Shown here: one piece after another, positions 1 through 12,030 of the stretch | How the letters are laid out: every line of letters begins with the position of its first letter | Numbering within the stretch: the first letter of the stretch is position 1 | NCBI GenBank assembly: GCA_022559845.1 | Contig: CM040117.1 | Location: 11,184,856-11,248,855, forward strand | Direction: 5' to 3' | DNA length: 64,000 nt | Source of the DNA: Amorphophallus konjac | Lineage: Eukaryota; Streptophyta; Magnoliopsida; Alismatales; Araceae | The notes under the pieces: generated by a model | Database searches by the model: none | Told to the model about the DNA's origin: nothing | The model's input: only the letters and a program-made list of their open reading frames with translations | Translations under genes and position numbers: made by a program

Positions 1-119
1 GTCCACGTGGCAGCATTTCAGCACAGTGCTTCCACGTGTCACGATCAGGGAACCTCGTCCTTCCTTGGATCACGAGCCATGTCAGCAATCCCAGTACCAA
101 ATCCCTGTCAGTCAGTCGA

Positions 120-2310
120 AATAAACGTATCAGTTCAAGTGTAAACTCTGTACACACTTTGAAGATGAAATGCATTGTATAGACTTTATAAGCAGCAATT
201 GAATAAGTGTGTACATTGAGAACCGATGTATAGACATTATGAATCAGATCTGAAGCAGTGTATAGAGTTGCTGAAGTGTAAAGCAATGTATATACTTCAC
301 ATAAGCAGAGCTATGGCATTGTATAGACTTCACGTTGTGAAGCAATGTATACACGTAGCTGAAGACTGCCAGTCGATGTATTGACTTGGCTGAAGCCAAA
401 CGCTGAAGCAATGTTCAGACATTGAAGAACACAACGTGCAGCAGTGTACAGACTTAGCCAGCAGACTAGTCCGATGTACACACTTGCTCGTTGTTCAGTC
501 TTCATGAACGATGTATGGACTTCAAGACTAATATGCACAATGTACAGTCTTTGCGAAGGTAGTGCATTGTATAGACTTCAGGTGTGAAGACATTGTGAAT
601 GCAAATGCACTGTTCAGACTTCAGATGAGAAGGCACTCGATGTACATACTTGCTGAAGAGAATGCAATGTGCAGACTTTGACTTGATGTACAGACTTCAC
701 AACTGATGAATGCAATGCAATGCAATGCAATGTATAGACTATGCCTTAGAACGAATGTGCACACTTGAAGAGCATTCAGCAATGTGCAGACTTCAATGCA
801 TATGATGCAGCCAATGTATGGACTTGAGCAGTCTGCTGCTGAACAACCGATGTATAGACTTCACAGTCTGCTAAGCAAACAATGTATGGACTTGGCCGAG
901 GCAGACTAAAGAAGCACAAAGCATGAGCAAGTCTAACGGATGTACAGACTTCCTGAAGTGAAGAAGTTGAGTGTATAGACTAGACAACAAAAGGGATGTA
1001 CAGACTTGATCAATGCAAAGGCAATCGGGTGTATAGACATTCACAATGTGCAGACTTGCCAAAAGAAGCTCTGTACAACCTTGATCAGATCAAGACAACT
1101 GAATGTATGGACTTCCAATGTGTAGACTTTGTCTATTAGTCCATTGTACAGACTTGAACTGAAGACCAATGTATGGACTTCAAAACAGATGCTAAGGCCA
1201 AGAGGAGTGTATAGACTTTCACGATGTATAGACTTGGTTCCGTGAAAGCTACAGTGCAGTAAGATGTACAGACTTCCTATATGAAGACAATGGCTGTACA
1301 GACTTGGCCAACCAATCCGATGTAAAGACTTGAGGCATGGAGGCCAATGTACAGACTTGGAAAGTTAAGACCATTGTACAGACTTCACCTCGTGCCAGCT
1401 ACAGTGAAGGAATGTATAGACTTCACCAAGACACTGCATGAACAATATGATGCGATGTACAGACTTGGGGTTCCACTGTGGATGTATAGACTTGAGCAAG
1501 ACCGATGTATAGACTTTGGAGCTCAAAGGCAATGAATGTATAGACATGGTCTCAAACGAATGTACAGACTTCAGAGGATGCAAACTCTGTATAGACTCTG
1601 AGGTCCAAAGGCAATGTACAGACTTTGCCTTAGAAACGATTGTATAGACTTGGCAGCTTGACCCACTGTACAGACTTGGAAGATTGAACCAATGTATGGA
1701 CTTGGGGTTCTGAACGTAGGTAAAGACTGGGAATGTATAGACTTGCCTAGTGTTGCCAATGTATAGACTTTGATGCTCAACGTCAAATGCGATGTACAGA
1801 CTTGCATGAGATGCATGCTATAGTGCAGTGTGTGGACTTGAAGAGCAATGCATGCCGCTGTACAGACTTTGACTCAAATATGCATGTGAGATGCTAAATG
1901 AGACGCACCAGTGTATAGACTTATGCTGTGCAGACTTAGCCGTTGCAGACTAGTCCAATTGAGACGCAGGGAAAGACGGTCCACTGTCTAGACTTGCGAT
2001 GCCTTCGACAAATGCATGCTACAGTACAATGTATGGACTTAGACGAATGATGCATGAACAGTAGTGTATGGACTTGCATGAGACGTTCATTGAAACAGTC
2101 AATGTACAGACTTCTAAATACTATAGACAATGTATAGACTTAGTGTAGTACATGCAGCACAAGATGCAATGTACAGACTTTGTCCACGAACATGTGCATG
2201 AATGAACGATGTATACTTTGGGCTTTACCCTGCAGTGTATAGACTTGTGCAGACAGAACACATGCATTCTCCAGATAATATACCAGTCACAGTCATATGC
2301 ATTATCCACA
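120..2310. repeat. Array of an 11-bp core (TGTAYAGACTT) with variable spacers
   Basis: The core TGTATAGACTT and its variants TGTACAGACTT and TGTATGGACTT recur about every 30 bp over 2.2 kb, for example at 176, 320, 445 and 475. I estimate some 70 copies by eye. The core is well kept, while the 10-35 bp spacers differ in length and sequence, although AAGCAATG and TGAAG often precede or follow the core. Spacing is not a multiple of three, so short open frames through it are not genes. It lies upstream of a polypurine tract and a long LTR, the 3' untranslated region of a Ty3/gypsy element, where tandem repeats are known to arise in plants. Array visible; membership of the element inferred. Confidence 0.8.
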
Positions 2311-3611
2311 GAGTATATCAGTTATAAACAATCATGTTGCTATCATTCAATGTGGTGACTCATTCATGTTACTATCATTAAAACACCACATCATCAACAA
2401 AGCACAAGGGGCACAACAGCTGGTGCTCTTCCTTTGTTGCACTTATGCTCTTTGTGATCGGTTGTTCGCGTGATCGGTGCTCGTGGCGTGTGGTTTGTGA
2501 TCTTTGTTGATTGCGATGGCGCCGGGTGTGTGCTGAGGTGCGATTACCGATGTTGTTTTGTTGCTTGTGTGCGTTGTTGAGAGCGCAGTCGAAGTGTGTG
2601 GGTTGGTTACCCATTTTTCGAGAGGTTTTGTTCCTTCTCGATGTGGCTTCGTCATGGCTTCCTGCGCCTTGACTTTGCCCGTGGCCGTGCCGTTGTTTGT
2701 GGTTCTCTGGTGTTGGCATCGGCATTGTGCGAGTGTTGGGGAATTTGTTGGCATTCCTTGCTGATTGAGTACCCTTTTACTCAGCATTTCTTTCTTGGGT
2801 GTTGTGCTCTCGAGGCGTGTTTGTAGTCCTTGAGATGCGTTCCCCGAGAGTGATGTCGTTTCTCGTTGTTATGGGTCTTTTTCTTGGTGAGATGTCTGAT
2901 GCGTGACCCATTCCTTGTGATCATGTGCTCAGCTATTTCTGTGCCATGATGTGACCCTGCTTGCAGTGTGTTCCGTGGTTCTGTGTGTTCTGCAGACCCA
3001 AAATTCTGCAGGTGTTGCCGTTGTGTTGTTTTGGCGCTGTTTCTTTATGATTTTATGTCTCTGTCTTGGACCATGGTTTTGTCTTGTCAGTTGGCTTGCT
3101 GTGCTCCCTTTCTTGGGTAGAGTTATCTTGCGACTTGATCAGATGAAATGTCTGAGTGAGTGCTGACTTGATTGTGTTTGTGGTCCAGTGTTGTTGTTGT
3201 CGTTGGTGTCCTGTGTGCCAGGTGTTCCCTGTTACCTTTGGCACTGGAGCCGATGATGTGGTCGAGCTGTCAGCTGTGAGGACTGTGTCTCCTTGTGTAA
3301 GCTGCCGCTTGCCGTGCTGCCGTTGTGTTTCTCGGTTGTCTGTTGTTGTGGCAGTCGTGTCTCTGTTCCTGGTGAGACGTAAACGACATTGCCTTTGCTT
3401 CGGAGGTGTCAGATGTGTTCACTTTGGTGCCATGCTCGTGCTGTGGACTTGTTGTCTTGGAAGCTAGAGCGTGTACCTGTAATGGTGGTCTGACGGCGTT
3501 CCTCTGAGCTGTGTTTTTCGAGATTTGTGTCGTTTTATCGTGATTGTGCGGTTGGGTTGTTCTTCCCTACTTCTCCTTTGTTAGTCCTTAATTTTGAGGG
3601 TGAAATTTCTT
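2311..3611 (+). other. Non-coding 3' region of a Ty3/gypsy element
   Basis: This stretch links the 11-bp core array to the polypurine tract. Open frames here are short, G/T-rich in base content and do not resemble gag, pol or any family I know. By position it is untranslated sequence upstream of the 3' LTR. No integrase or chromodomain remnant was recognised. Confidence 0.45.
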
Positions 3612-3625
3612 AAAGGAGGGGAGGA
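3612..3625 (+). other. Polypurine tract before the 3' LTR
   Basis: A purine run (AAAGGAGGGGAGGA) lies directly before TGTAATGCCC. In LTR retrotransposons this tract primes plus-strand DNA synthesis and abuts the 3' LTR, so it orients the element on the plus strand and marks the LTR as the 3' copy. Confidence 0.8.
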
Positions 3626-6600
3626 TGTAATGCCCTGGATTTTTGCTGGATCCTTTGCAGGTCTTGTTGGATCTCTGCTGGATCTTTCGGATCTGTTTCG
3701 GATTGGTTTCGTTGAGTTTTGATTCGCTTTTGTAGCTTCCGAGTGAGTTTGACGAGCCATGTGGATTTTTCTCTCGTACTAGTTACGGAACCCTACGGTG
3801 AGTTTGTTTGTCAATTCTCGAACTCGTGGATGCTACAGCGACGATGTACTCTTCGAGCCGGTCGTTTCGACTATTTTTGCGTATTTTTCTGAATTTGTGC
3901 ATTTTCGACACATTTTCAAAATTTTCAGAAATTAGGAAAATTTCCTAATTTCTTTTCTTTTTATTTCTTTTCCTCTCTCTCTCTCTCCTCACTCTCGCTG
4001 TTCCTCTCTCTCTCTCTCCCGTTCTCTCTCGTTCTCCCTCCCTCTCGCCTCCGGCTGCAGACGGAGCGGTGCAGGGGCTGGGTGGCGACGTGGCAGAGCT
4101 ATTGAGGTGCGCGATGGGGCGAGGATCGGATCGATTCTGGCGCGATCCCGTTCGGTGGATTCAAAGCCGGTGAAATCGGTTCGCGAGTGATTTTTAGCGT
4201 GGTTTAGTCCCTTCGGGGCACGGTTTCTTCGGTGGAGGTAGGGTGACTGATCCTTACTTCGTCCTCTCCGTTTTCCCTGCCATTGCACGTTGTTCGGCTA
4301 GGAAACGGTCGTGTTTGTGCTTGGTTTGCTTAAACCGTGATTTTCGTGATTTTTAGGGTCGGTCGGTAAACGGCGACTGTTTGCGGCGTAGTTAGTTTCT
4401 AACTGACCGCTGGGATGTTAGGATCCCATCCACGTTGATTTCGTGTGGTTTGGTGTTCATTCGGGGCCGGTAGAAGCCCGGGAACCTCGGTGACCCACTT
4501 TGGGTGGATTTGATGAAATCGTCCGGATCTTGAGTTTTTGAGCTTGCATGTGGGCGTTTTGGCCCTTTTGTGTTGTTATTTGTCGTTTGGGTTTGTTTCC
4601 CCTGCGCTACGGCGTGAATGGGGCGTGGAACGGGCCGGTTTGGCCGTTCCTCTGTTTTCCCGCCGTGACCGATGTAGCGGTCGTTTCAGAGGTCGTTACT
4701 TGGCTCTGACGGCCCTACGATAGACCGCCATTTGGCTTGGCGTTCTTGAGTTTTCTGGCTTCTGGGTGTGTGACGGCCCTGGTCTGGCGCGTCACACCCA
4801 TGTAACGCGCCTGAGCATGTGCGTTACATGCCGTTTGTCATTTTGCGGATTGAGTATGGCGGTTCCTCTGACGGCCTGGTCCTGGCGCGTCAGAGTGTTG
4901 TAACGCGCCCAGGTTGGGCCGGTACATTGTGTTTGACCGAGTTTGGCTGGGCGTTGACCGTTTAAGGCGGTTGATGTAGCGATCGTGTCCCCGTGCGTCA
5001 CAGCGTTGTAACGCGCCGTGCTTAGGCCGTTACATGCTGTTTGGCTGAGGGCTGGGTGGATGTGTGCTGTCTTGTGTGTGACGGCATTGCCCCCGTGCGT
5101 TATTTGGATGTAACGCGTCCTCGTGGGAACGTTACATGGCCTAGCTTAGCCTTTTGTTTTTCGGGCTTGTGCCAGTGGCCCTGACGCGCCTGCCCTTGCG
5201 CGTTAGGTGGCCCTGACGCGCCTGCCCCTGCGCGTCAGGTGGGTGTAACGCGTTTTCCTTAGCGCGTTACATGGCTCGAGTCCCCGTGTTTTTGTCTTCG
5301 TTGGTGGCAGTAACGCGCCTGCCCCTGTGCGTCGTTTGGTTCTGGCGCGTCTCCCCTGCCGCGTTGCTTGCTTGTAACGCGCTTGACCTTGTGCGTTACT
5401 TGGCCTTGATTCGTGTGTTTGTGTTTTAGAGTGTTTAGGGTGGTGTGAGTGACGGCATGTCATCCGACCGTCACTTGGTGTGTAACGGCCGTGGTCTAGA
5501 CCGTCACATGCTTGTAGCAGTCTAGGGGTGGTGCGCTACATCCCTTGTGCTCCGATTTCCGTGATTTCGGTTTCGGTTTGTCTTGGCTTGTCCTTGTGGT
5601 CTGCCCGTTGTCCCGTGGATGTCTCCCGACATCCTATGAGGGCTAAGACTACGTTGTAAGGTGGCCAGGCGTCTTCTTGCTTGAGGTAGGATTTTCTATC
5701 CTACCTTTGCTTGTGTTTTGGTCTGGTTCTGGTCAACCCGGTGTGACCCAGTGGTTGACATGTGACCTTGTGTGTGTGTGTCTCGGTGGTTGTGCCCGAC
5801 TCGAGACACTGCTTCTGGATGCCTCGAGATGTTGCCTTACCTCGGTTTGCTTGTCCAGGTGTGCTGAGGGTTCTTGGTGTTTCCCTCAGGTCTCTGTGTG
5901 TTGTTTCTGCGGAGCGTGGTTTCTACTGGCTTAGGATTAGACCGATTGGCGGCTTGTTCCGCTGTTTGTGACGATCTTGCCGTTGAGTCGTCTGACTCAA
6001 GGATCGTTACGTCGTACGTCTAGTTGCCTGATCCTGAGTCTGTTGGTGGTTGTTCGGCTGCCTTGGTGCTTTGCTGTGCATGAGACAGGGCTTTTCTTAG
6101 CTATCTGTGCTGTAGCACCTGTGTTTCGGAGTCTGTGCCTTGTGAGCCTCCACTAGTTGTAGCCCTAGGCTTTTTGCCGACCCACCGGGAGTGGTGGAGG
6201 GGTTTTCCTGTTGCATTTGGTACGTACGGTTTTTAAGCTAGTTCCGTAGGCCCCGGCCAACGGTAGCGTCCTACCGAGGAGAATACTAGCTAGAGGCCTG
6301 ACCTAGGTAGAGGTCGGTGTGTGCACACGTGGTCAGGGACTGGGGACTTGCGTCGACGGACGTGGCCCTGACTAGTCACTCGTAGTTGGTGCTGTAGTTT
6401 CGTGCTGTGGTACCATGTTTCCTTGGAACTGTTGTTCCTCGGACCTGGTTCTTGGTGTGTATTGTCCTTGAGAGACTTGACACTTGTGGCGCAGTGTAAG
6501 ACGTCAGTGGACGCATCTGGCTGTTCTTCTGGGAGGAGGGTGCTCCTGTCACTTGGTGCGGTGACTCTCGGTGTTTTCTTGCGCGTTGTGACCTTTTCGA

Positions 6601-7454
6601 GTTGCCCGCTCGTGGCCGTACTCGAGGTCGGTGTTTGGTCATTTGCATGACGTTCTTGTCATGCGTGGGGCTGTGTGCACGACGTTTCATGTCATGTTTT
6701 GTTTGTGTTTTCGGCTTCGGCGGCTGCCTTCGCCTTTGCTTTGGCTGACGGACTGGGTTACCCTACTGTGTGAGTTTGGGGTTGACCGTCTGTTGCTACT
6801 TGGAGTAGCTTAGGGTGCCGAGTTCTCCTCGGTGGCCGTGTTCCGTGTTTTACGGCCTCGCTCTTCTTTGTTGTTGAGCTCCCCTTGCTCTTAGCATGTT
6901 CCCTACTCCTGCTGTACCCTGTCTGTTTACAGCTTTGTAGTGTAGCTTTTCTTGCTTTGTTGCACTTGCTGTTTCCGTAGTTGCTTCCGTTGCTCTATGC
7001 GTTTTTCCAGTGGGGATCCGCGTGACCCCTACTGAGTTTCTGTTTAGAGACTCACCCCTGCTTTTCAGGTGGGTTTCACCGCTTGCCTCTGCTGTTCCTG
7101 GTGGAGCGCGTCGTTGTAGCTGCCAGCTGTACCTGCGTCGGGCTTCTCCCGACTCCTGTGTACGTTCTTTTCTGTCAGACTGTACTTGTTGTTTTTCCTT
7201 TGGACTAGACTCTGGTGTATAATTGTAATTTGAATTAGTAATGAAAAAGTAATTTTATTTCTGCTACTTTAGCAATCCAATCTAATGAAATTAATTGCTT
7301 ACTGTTATATCTGCTGGCTTCAATATATTCCACACACTCCTTTTTCCCTTCGGCGCTTTCCCGCGCTTGGGAGGCCTCGCGGGTCCCATGTGGTATCACG
7401 TGTATTCGGTATTTATACCGGGTGCACCGGGCATCCAGAATCCGGGTCGCCACA
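3626..7454 (+). mobile_element. 3' LTR (about 3.8 kb) of a Ty3/gypsy element, Tekay/Del-like
   Basis: The LTR opens with TGTAATGCCC right after the polypurine tract and closes with GGGTCGCCACA, an ending close to that of plant chromovirus LTRs. At about 3.8 kb it is long, which fits the Tekay/Del lineage. Inside are a CT-rich stretch near 3970-4030, a CpG-rich repeat block at 4770-5520 and an AT-rich segment near 7220-7270. No primer-binding site follows 7454, which supports the 3' LTR reading. Gag, pol and the 5' LTR would lie before the window. The lineage is inferred from ends and length only, because no coding domain is visible. Confidence 0.65.
4770..5520. repeat. CpG-rich imperfect hairpin repeats inside the LTR
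   Basis: About a dozen or more half-sites of the type GTAACGCGCC or GACGCGCCTG pair with nearby complementary half-sites such as GTGCGTTACATG or GCGCGTCAGG, 8-14 bases away. Examples are 4801-4830, 4990-5038, 5110-5140, 5205-5240, 5245-5273 and 5372-5400. Many CpGs persist although methylated plant repeats normally lose them, which suggests a fairly recent insertion or selection on the motif. Confidence 0.7.
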
Positions 7455-7903
7455 AAGGGAGAGAGAGCAGCCCAACATCTGGTCATCCCAGTCCAATGCT
7501 GTAAGAGAAAATGAGAGAAGAAGAAAGGAGAGAAGAAGAAGAAGAAAAGAGTGAGCAGCCCTAAGCCCTCCACCATGTGCTTCTGAGAGAAAGAAAAGGA
7601 AGAGAGCTTGAGAGAAAAGAAGGGAGCCTTCTCAACAGAAACTCTGAGAGGAAAAGAAGAAGAAAGGAGTACAACCCCTCCTTCAGCCGTGCCTAGTTTG
7701 CTGGTGCTTCATGAACATTGATCTGAAGCCACAGTTGCCTTATCCCTGCATTGCTTCGTGCTTTCATTTTCATTTTACAATCAGTTTAACAGTGTGTGTC
7801 TGGCGCTCTGCTTGAGAGACCGGAAGTGTTCTTTTCGCTACACTTGTAGCTTGTTTTCCTTGTTAGTGTGTGCGTGTGTGGGGTTCACCCCCCCCCCCCC
7901 CCC

Positions 7904-7954
<51 letters not shown>

Positions 7955-8536
7955 GAGGATCTCGTCCTCATGTGAAAGCTGTGAATCAGCAAGAAGCCTC
8001 ACCGGGTTTTGGTGAGGGGTGGACGTAAGTTGCGGGTGTGCAACCGAACCACCTTAAAAACATCTGGTGCAGTGAGTGTGCTTTTGTGCGATTGATCCAT
8101 CTCCTCTATCCCCATTCATAGATGCTTGCTTATTTCAGATCTTCACAGTTTGTGCCATACTTGTGAACACTAAGCATAAAATCCAGCTAGCTTAGTGGCC
8201 ATACATTCTCTCATTCTATTTACACTTTCATCAGTCATCAGGAGCTTGCTGTGTAGCAGTTCAATCTATCTGCTGTTAACATAAGAAGGTTGCGTCGACG
8301 CCAGTAGTCTGCTGTGTCAATGCCATCTAGCCTGCAAAACCCAACAGCCTAGAAATGTGCATTGTGTTGTCTTGAATTGCTGTAGTCAAATCCGCTGTGC
8401 ATTATGTTTTAAGGGCTCTTCTTGCATTATAGCAATAGCTTGTATTTTCATGAGTTAAGTTTTTAATTGGGTAAAGTTTTCCAAGGGATATATTCAACCC
8501 CCCCTTCTAGATCCGTTTGCACCCAAGGGACCTAAC
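7455..8536 (+). mobile_element. 3' portion of a Ty1/copia-type LTR
   Basis: The segment near 8480-8536, with GATATATTCAACCCCCC followed by ACCCAAGGGACCTAACA, is the usual 3' end of many plant copia LTRs, where CTAACA precedes a TGGTATCAGAGC primer-binding site. Here the primer site is missing; the sequence switches at 8537-8541 to unrelated gypsy-like DNA. The gypsy LTR above appears to cut its 5' side. A poly-C/(GT)n tract lies within it. The LTR end is recognised from family knowledge; the 5' limit is not resolved. Confidence 0.55.
7888..7953. repeat. Compound microsatellite: C18 followed by (GT)24
   Basis: A run of about 18 C is followed directly by about 24 GT dinucleotides. The length may carry sequencing error because both tracts are hard to read through. 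Confidence 0.9.
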
Positions 8537-8540
8537 AAGG

Positions 8541-8854
8541 GAATAGATCATCCTCTAGACGGTTGAAGGTCCTCGGCGTCTGGCGCCACTTTTACAACTG
8601 ATGGCTGCGCATGCTCGGTCCCTTCGGGAGCCACCGACTCGGGCAGTGACCCCACTTGAGTGGGAACTGCCTCGACCGGGCGTTCTCCTGAAGTAATCAC
8701 GATCAGCATTTCTTCCTCCGCGGCGTCGGGGAGGCCTTCGCTCTCTTTGCCAGAATCCTCGGACTCAAGCGTGGATGGTGGGGTCGTGCTCAGTTCCTCC
8801 AAGTCATAGTGATGCCCGAGGTCGAAGATAAGATCGCCAGCAACTTGATCCTGG
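8541..8854. repeat. Direct repeat copy 1 (314 bp)
   Basis: This segment is repeated with high identity at 9309-9622. Read on the minus strand both encode the same acidic stretch (for example GERPVEAVPTQVGS), part of the antisense ORF described below. The two copies flank a gag fragment. Confidence 0.85.
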
Positions 8855-9284
8855 AAAGACAAGGAGCTCAGGCGTGGTTCCGAGGTCTCGCCCCCAGAAG
8901 CGTCACCAATTTTCGACAGTTTGGGCGACTGTTCAAAGAAAGCTTCGCCAGGAGCAGACCTCCAAGGTCGATTGCAGGACTACTAGCGCTCAAGCAAGCT
9001 CTAGGGGAAAAGCTGCGGGCCTACGTCAGCCGTTTCAAGGCGGAGGCCCTGCGCATCTCCCGTCTTGACATAGCTTTCGCCATCACTACGTTGATCAGGG
9101 GTACTCGCAATGAAGGCCTCCAGCGAGAGCTGGTGCTCCATCCCCCTGTCACCCTCGCCGACCTGGTGGAGCCTTACGCCATGCAGAGTGTGAGGTCCTC
9201 ACCGTCTACCGAGATCCTCCCCTCCCGGCCAAGGGAGGGAGGGGGAGAAAGGCCAATGGGCAAGTGCAAATTGATCTCAATCTA
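8855..9284 (+). pseudogene. Fragment of Ty3/gypsy gag (retrotransposon gag domain)
   Basis: The plus-strand frame reads AQAWFRGLAPRS, then FGRLFKESFA, GEKLRAYVSRFKAEAL and a leucine/proline-rich end. This is the core of the plant gypsy gag domain, the capsid-like protein that packages retrotransposon RNA. About 143 codons are open before a stop at 9285. The frame starts inside the domain, with no initiation site of its own: upstream sequence switches abruptly at 8854 to antisense-ORF DNA. No zinc knuckle, protease or polymerase follows, so this is a rearranged piece and not a working gene. Confidence 0.75.
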
Positions 9285-9303
9285 ATGAGATCGGGGAAGA
9301 AGG

Positions 9304-12030
9304 TCAAGGAATATATCGTCCTCCAGACGATTGAAGGTCCTCGGCGTCTGGCGCCACTTTTACAACCGAAGGATGTGCATGCTCGGTCCCTTCGGGAGCC
9401 ACCAACTCGGGCACTGACCCCACTTGAGTGGGAACTGCCTCAACCGGGCGTTCTCCTGAAGCGGCCGCGGTTAGCCGTTCTTCCTCCACGGCGTCGGGGA
9501 GGCCTTCGCTCTCTTTGCCAGAATCCTCGAACTCGGGCGTGGATGACGGGGTCGTGCTCGCTTCCTCCAAGTCATAGTGCTGCCCGAGGTTGAAGATAAG
9601 CTCGCCAGCAACTTGATCCTGGGCCAGGCACACTGCTCTGTTGAACCCTTGCGCGAAGCCCTTCCTCAGCCCACACCTATATCCCAGTCCGTAATAAGCA
9701 AAGGTGGTATTCTTTAGGGTCTCACTGTATTCTTTTGAGGCCAAGTATCGCTTCACCGCCTCCACCTCTATCACCGCCTCCCTTGCCTCACCTTGGCTTC
9801 CGCTCCTTCTCGCTCTACTATCAGTCGGCGCTCCCTGAGTTCTTCATGTTTGGCCTCCCATTGCCTCGAGCTCGCCTCATGAGTCTGGCTCTCCTTCTCT
9901 AAGAGCTTGCCCTTGAGGTCAGCCGAGTACCGGGCCTGGGATAATTGCTCGGTCAGGGACCACACTTCTTCCTGATCTGCTCGGGCCTTGGAGCATAGTG
10001 ATGTCACCTCCTGGCGGAGGGTGCCACGCTCGGAAGTAAACTACTCAAGCTTTCGATCAGACTCGGCGCGGGCCTTGGCCTGCGTCGCCTCGCCCTTCTC
10101 TACTCATGCCAGACGGTCTACAACCTCGGCCTCCAGTTGGGCCATGAAGAGGCCTCCCTCCATAATTCTCTCGAGGAGCATCTAGGAGGTGCAGCGTTGG
10201 AACTCGTCCCAGACAAGAGTCGCCAACGACCGACAACAGTCGTAGAGGGAAGCTCGGAGGGCGAGCTGCCCCCGCTGCGGGTCGGAACCACCTTCTGGCT
10301 ACGGCTGCGTTGGGAGGCCCCCTTCGGGACTTCTTGAACCAGAGGCAGCGGCACCCGACTCTGTCGGAATAGTCAGATCGGCCTCCTCGCCTGGCGCACC
10401 ATTCGGTTCAGCGATGACCTCCTCGACCGAAGCTCGATCTGCCCGAGGATCAGTGTTCGGGACCTCGGCAGGGGCTAGTGTGCTTGAGGTGCCTTGTGTC
10501 GATCACCCGGGCAGAAGAACCGGTGACGATGAGCACATGGCGGATTCGCTCGATGGGGCCCCTGCCAAGCAAGGAACATTTGCTTTCTTCCGCCTACTCT
10601 ACTCGGCGGCCATTGCCTTCATGGAAGCCAACATCAGTCTCTGCTCGGGATCCTTGCGCTTGGACCCTTGTCGCTCCGACTCCTCCCCGGTGAGGACCCG
10701 CTTGCCTTTGCCTAGGACAGCTGGAGAGTCCTCGGTGATGGGAATCAAGCAAGTTGCCAGGCCGAAGAGGATTGACGAAGCTGCCAGGCCCAGGGATGAA
10801 CACACTACCCTTGGGTAGCGCGACCTGAAGAAGGCGCCAGTCAACCCTAGCGCGATCTCAGACAGAGACGCAGTGGCAGACGTCCAACTTCCCGGTGCCG
10901 GAACTCCCAAAGTCTTCGATGTTTGCTGTTTTCCATAGTTGTAATCAATGTGCTAGCGTCGTTTTGTCTTCCCCTTTCCCTATATATGTATCCCATTTTG
11001 TTGGATCAACAACAAGCAATGAATCTATGAAAGTTTGATTAAGTGTAGCCATGGCTATTTTCCCCAATCTTTGGAAACCCCCTTCATCCTTCCCTCTTCG
11101 GGTGCGAGGCCCAATTCTATTTCCCTGATCCTCTCCCTTTCCCCTTCAATGGAGGAGGATCGAAACCCCGGATGCATCGGCTCCGAGACGGGGTCGAATG
11201 TGAGGCTCCATTCGGATCTTCGTTCTTCTTCCACCAACGTTCACCTTCCCCCACCATCGCCAAAGATGCTGCTAAGGTCAGGATGGAGCTCGGTTGCACC
11301 GTCCCCGCGAAGGGTTCGGGTGAGAGGCCCCAGCCAAGCTTCCTCACGGCCCTAGCATCATCTACATCCACCTTCCTTCCCTCACCGCTCACCCCACATC
11401 CGCCCTCACCAAAGTTATCCTAGCTAGTATTAGGTTGGTTTGATTTCAAATTTAGCATTCCCCGTGTGTTATCCATCGTCCTGTGTGCTTTTCCCTTATG
11501 TTTTGAACCCCCGGAGTCATCCACGGGACGCAAAATCGAAGACCCGTCATCTTGGGCTGCTGTCTGTGAATGCACATGGACGATATAACGCGTTCTTCAG
11601 AAGGCGCCAGAAGGGTATAGCGCGACCTGGACAGCATTCTTGAAGACCCCGTACTTCTGTCCCGTATCACTCGGTCTCCTGGGCCTTGGGAAGGGCGTCC
11701 CGAGCAGCAGCTATTGTTTCTGCCTCGACCTCCTCCCCTTCGGGAGCGACTTCTGTCGGCCCATCTTCCCTGACGCCTCGAGGGATATCTGTAAACCAGG
11801 ATGAAATCGTTAGAGGGAGGCCGGAGAAGTCAGTAGACAATGCCAAGCAATCCGTCCTTACCTAGGGACCACAACGGCACACGTGCGTGGTGCTGAATGT
11901 TAGCCTCTGACAGAAGTTCCGCGGTAGACTCTGCAAGCTCCGCGAACGCTCTGGCAAGGTCTCGCCCTCTTTGGTTATCCCCCTGGGGCATGAATCTCCC
12001 TAAGAACTCGCGAAAGCGGGGGGGGGACAT
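9304..12030 (-). pseudogene. Antisense ORF of a Tat-lineage gypsy element, broken
   Basis: Minus-strand open pieces run from about 12030 to 9304. The first, at 11830-12030, includes LARAFAELAESTAELL. A coiled-coil-like piece at 9771-10007 is rich in E, K, R and Q. The last, at 9304-9774, contains EAVKRYLASKEYSE and a DLEEASTTPSS acidic tail. This order matches the extra protein encoded antisense to gag-pol between pol and the 3' LTR in Tat-type elements (Grande, Retand, Ogre). Its function is unknown. Frames are interrupted, and 10920-11600 looks like foreign sequence, with a short TATA-bearing segment near 10980. The family assignment is an inference from protein style and position. Confidence 0.45.
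9309..9622. repeat. Direct repeat copy 2 (314 bp)
   Basis: Second copy of the segment at 8541-8854. Here it continues without a break into the rest of the minus-strand ORF (to about 9774), so this copy appears to be in the original context. Confidence 0.85.

Noticed and set aside
120..2310. CRISPR-like repeat-spacer pattern
   Set aside because: Only 11 bp is conserved, spacer length is irregular, many cores are degenerate, and the window is plant nuclear DNA with introns and LINEs. A retrotransposon-associated array fits better.
2378..3467. Open frames of 60-115 codons on both strands
   Set aside because: Skewed G/T content leaves frames open by chance. No gag, pol or known domain is present, and the position is a retroelement 3' non-coding region.
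3626..7454. Solo LTR formed by recombination
   Set aside because: The polypurine tract and array directly upstream show that internal sequence is still attached, so this is the 3' LTR of a longer element extending out of the window.
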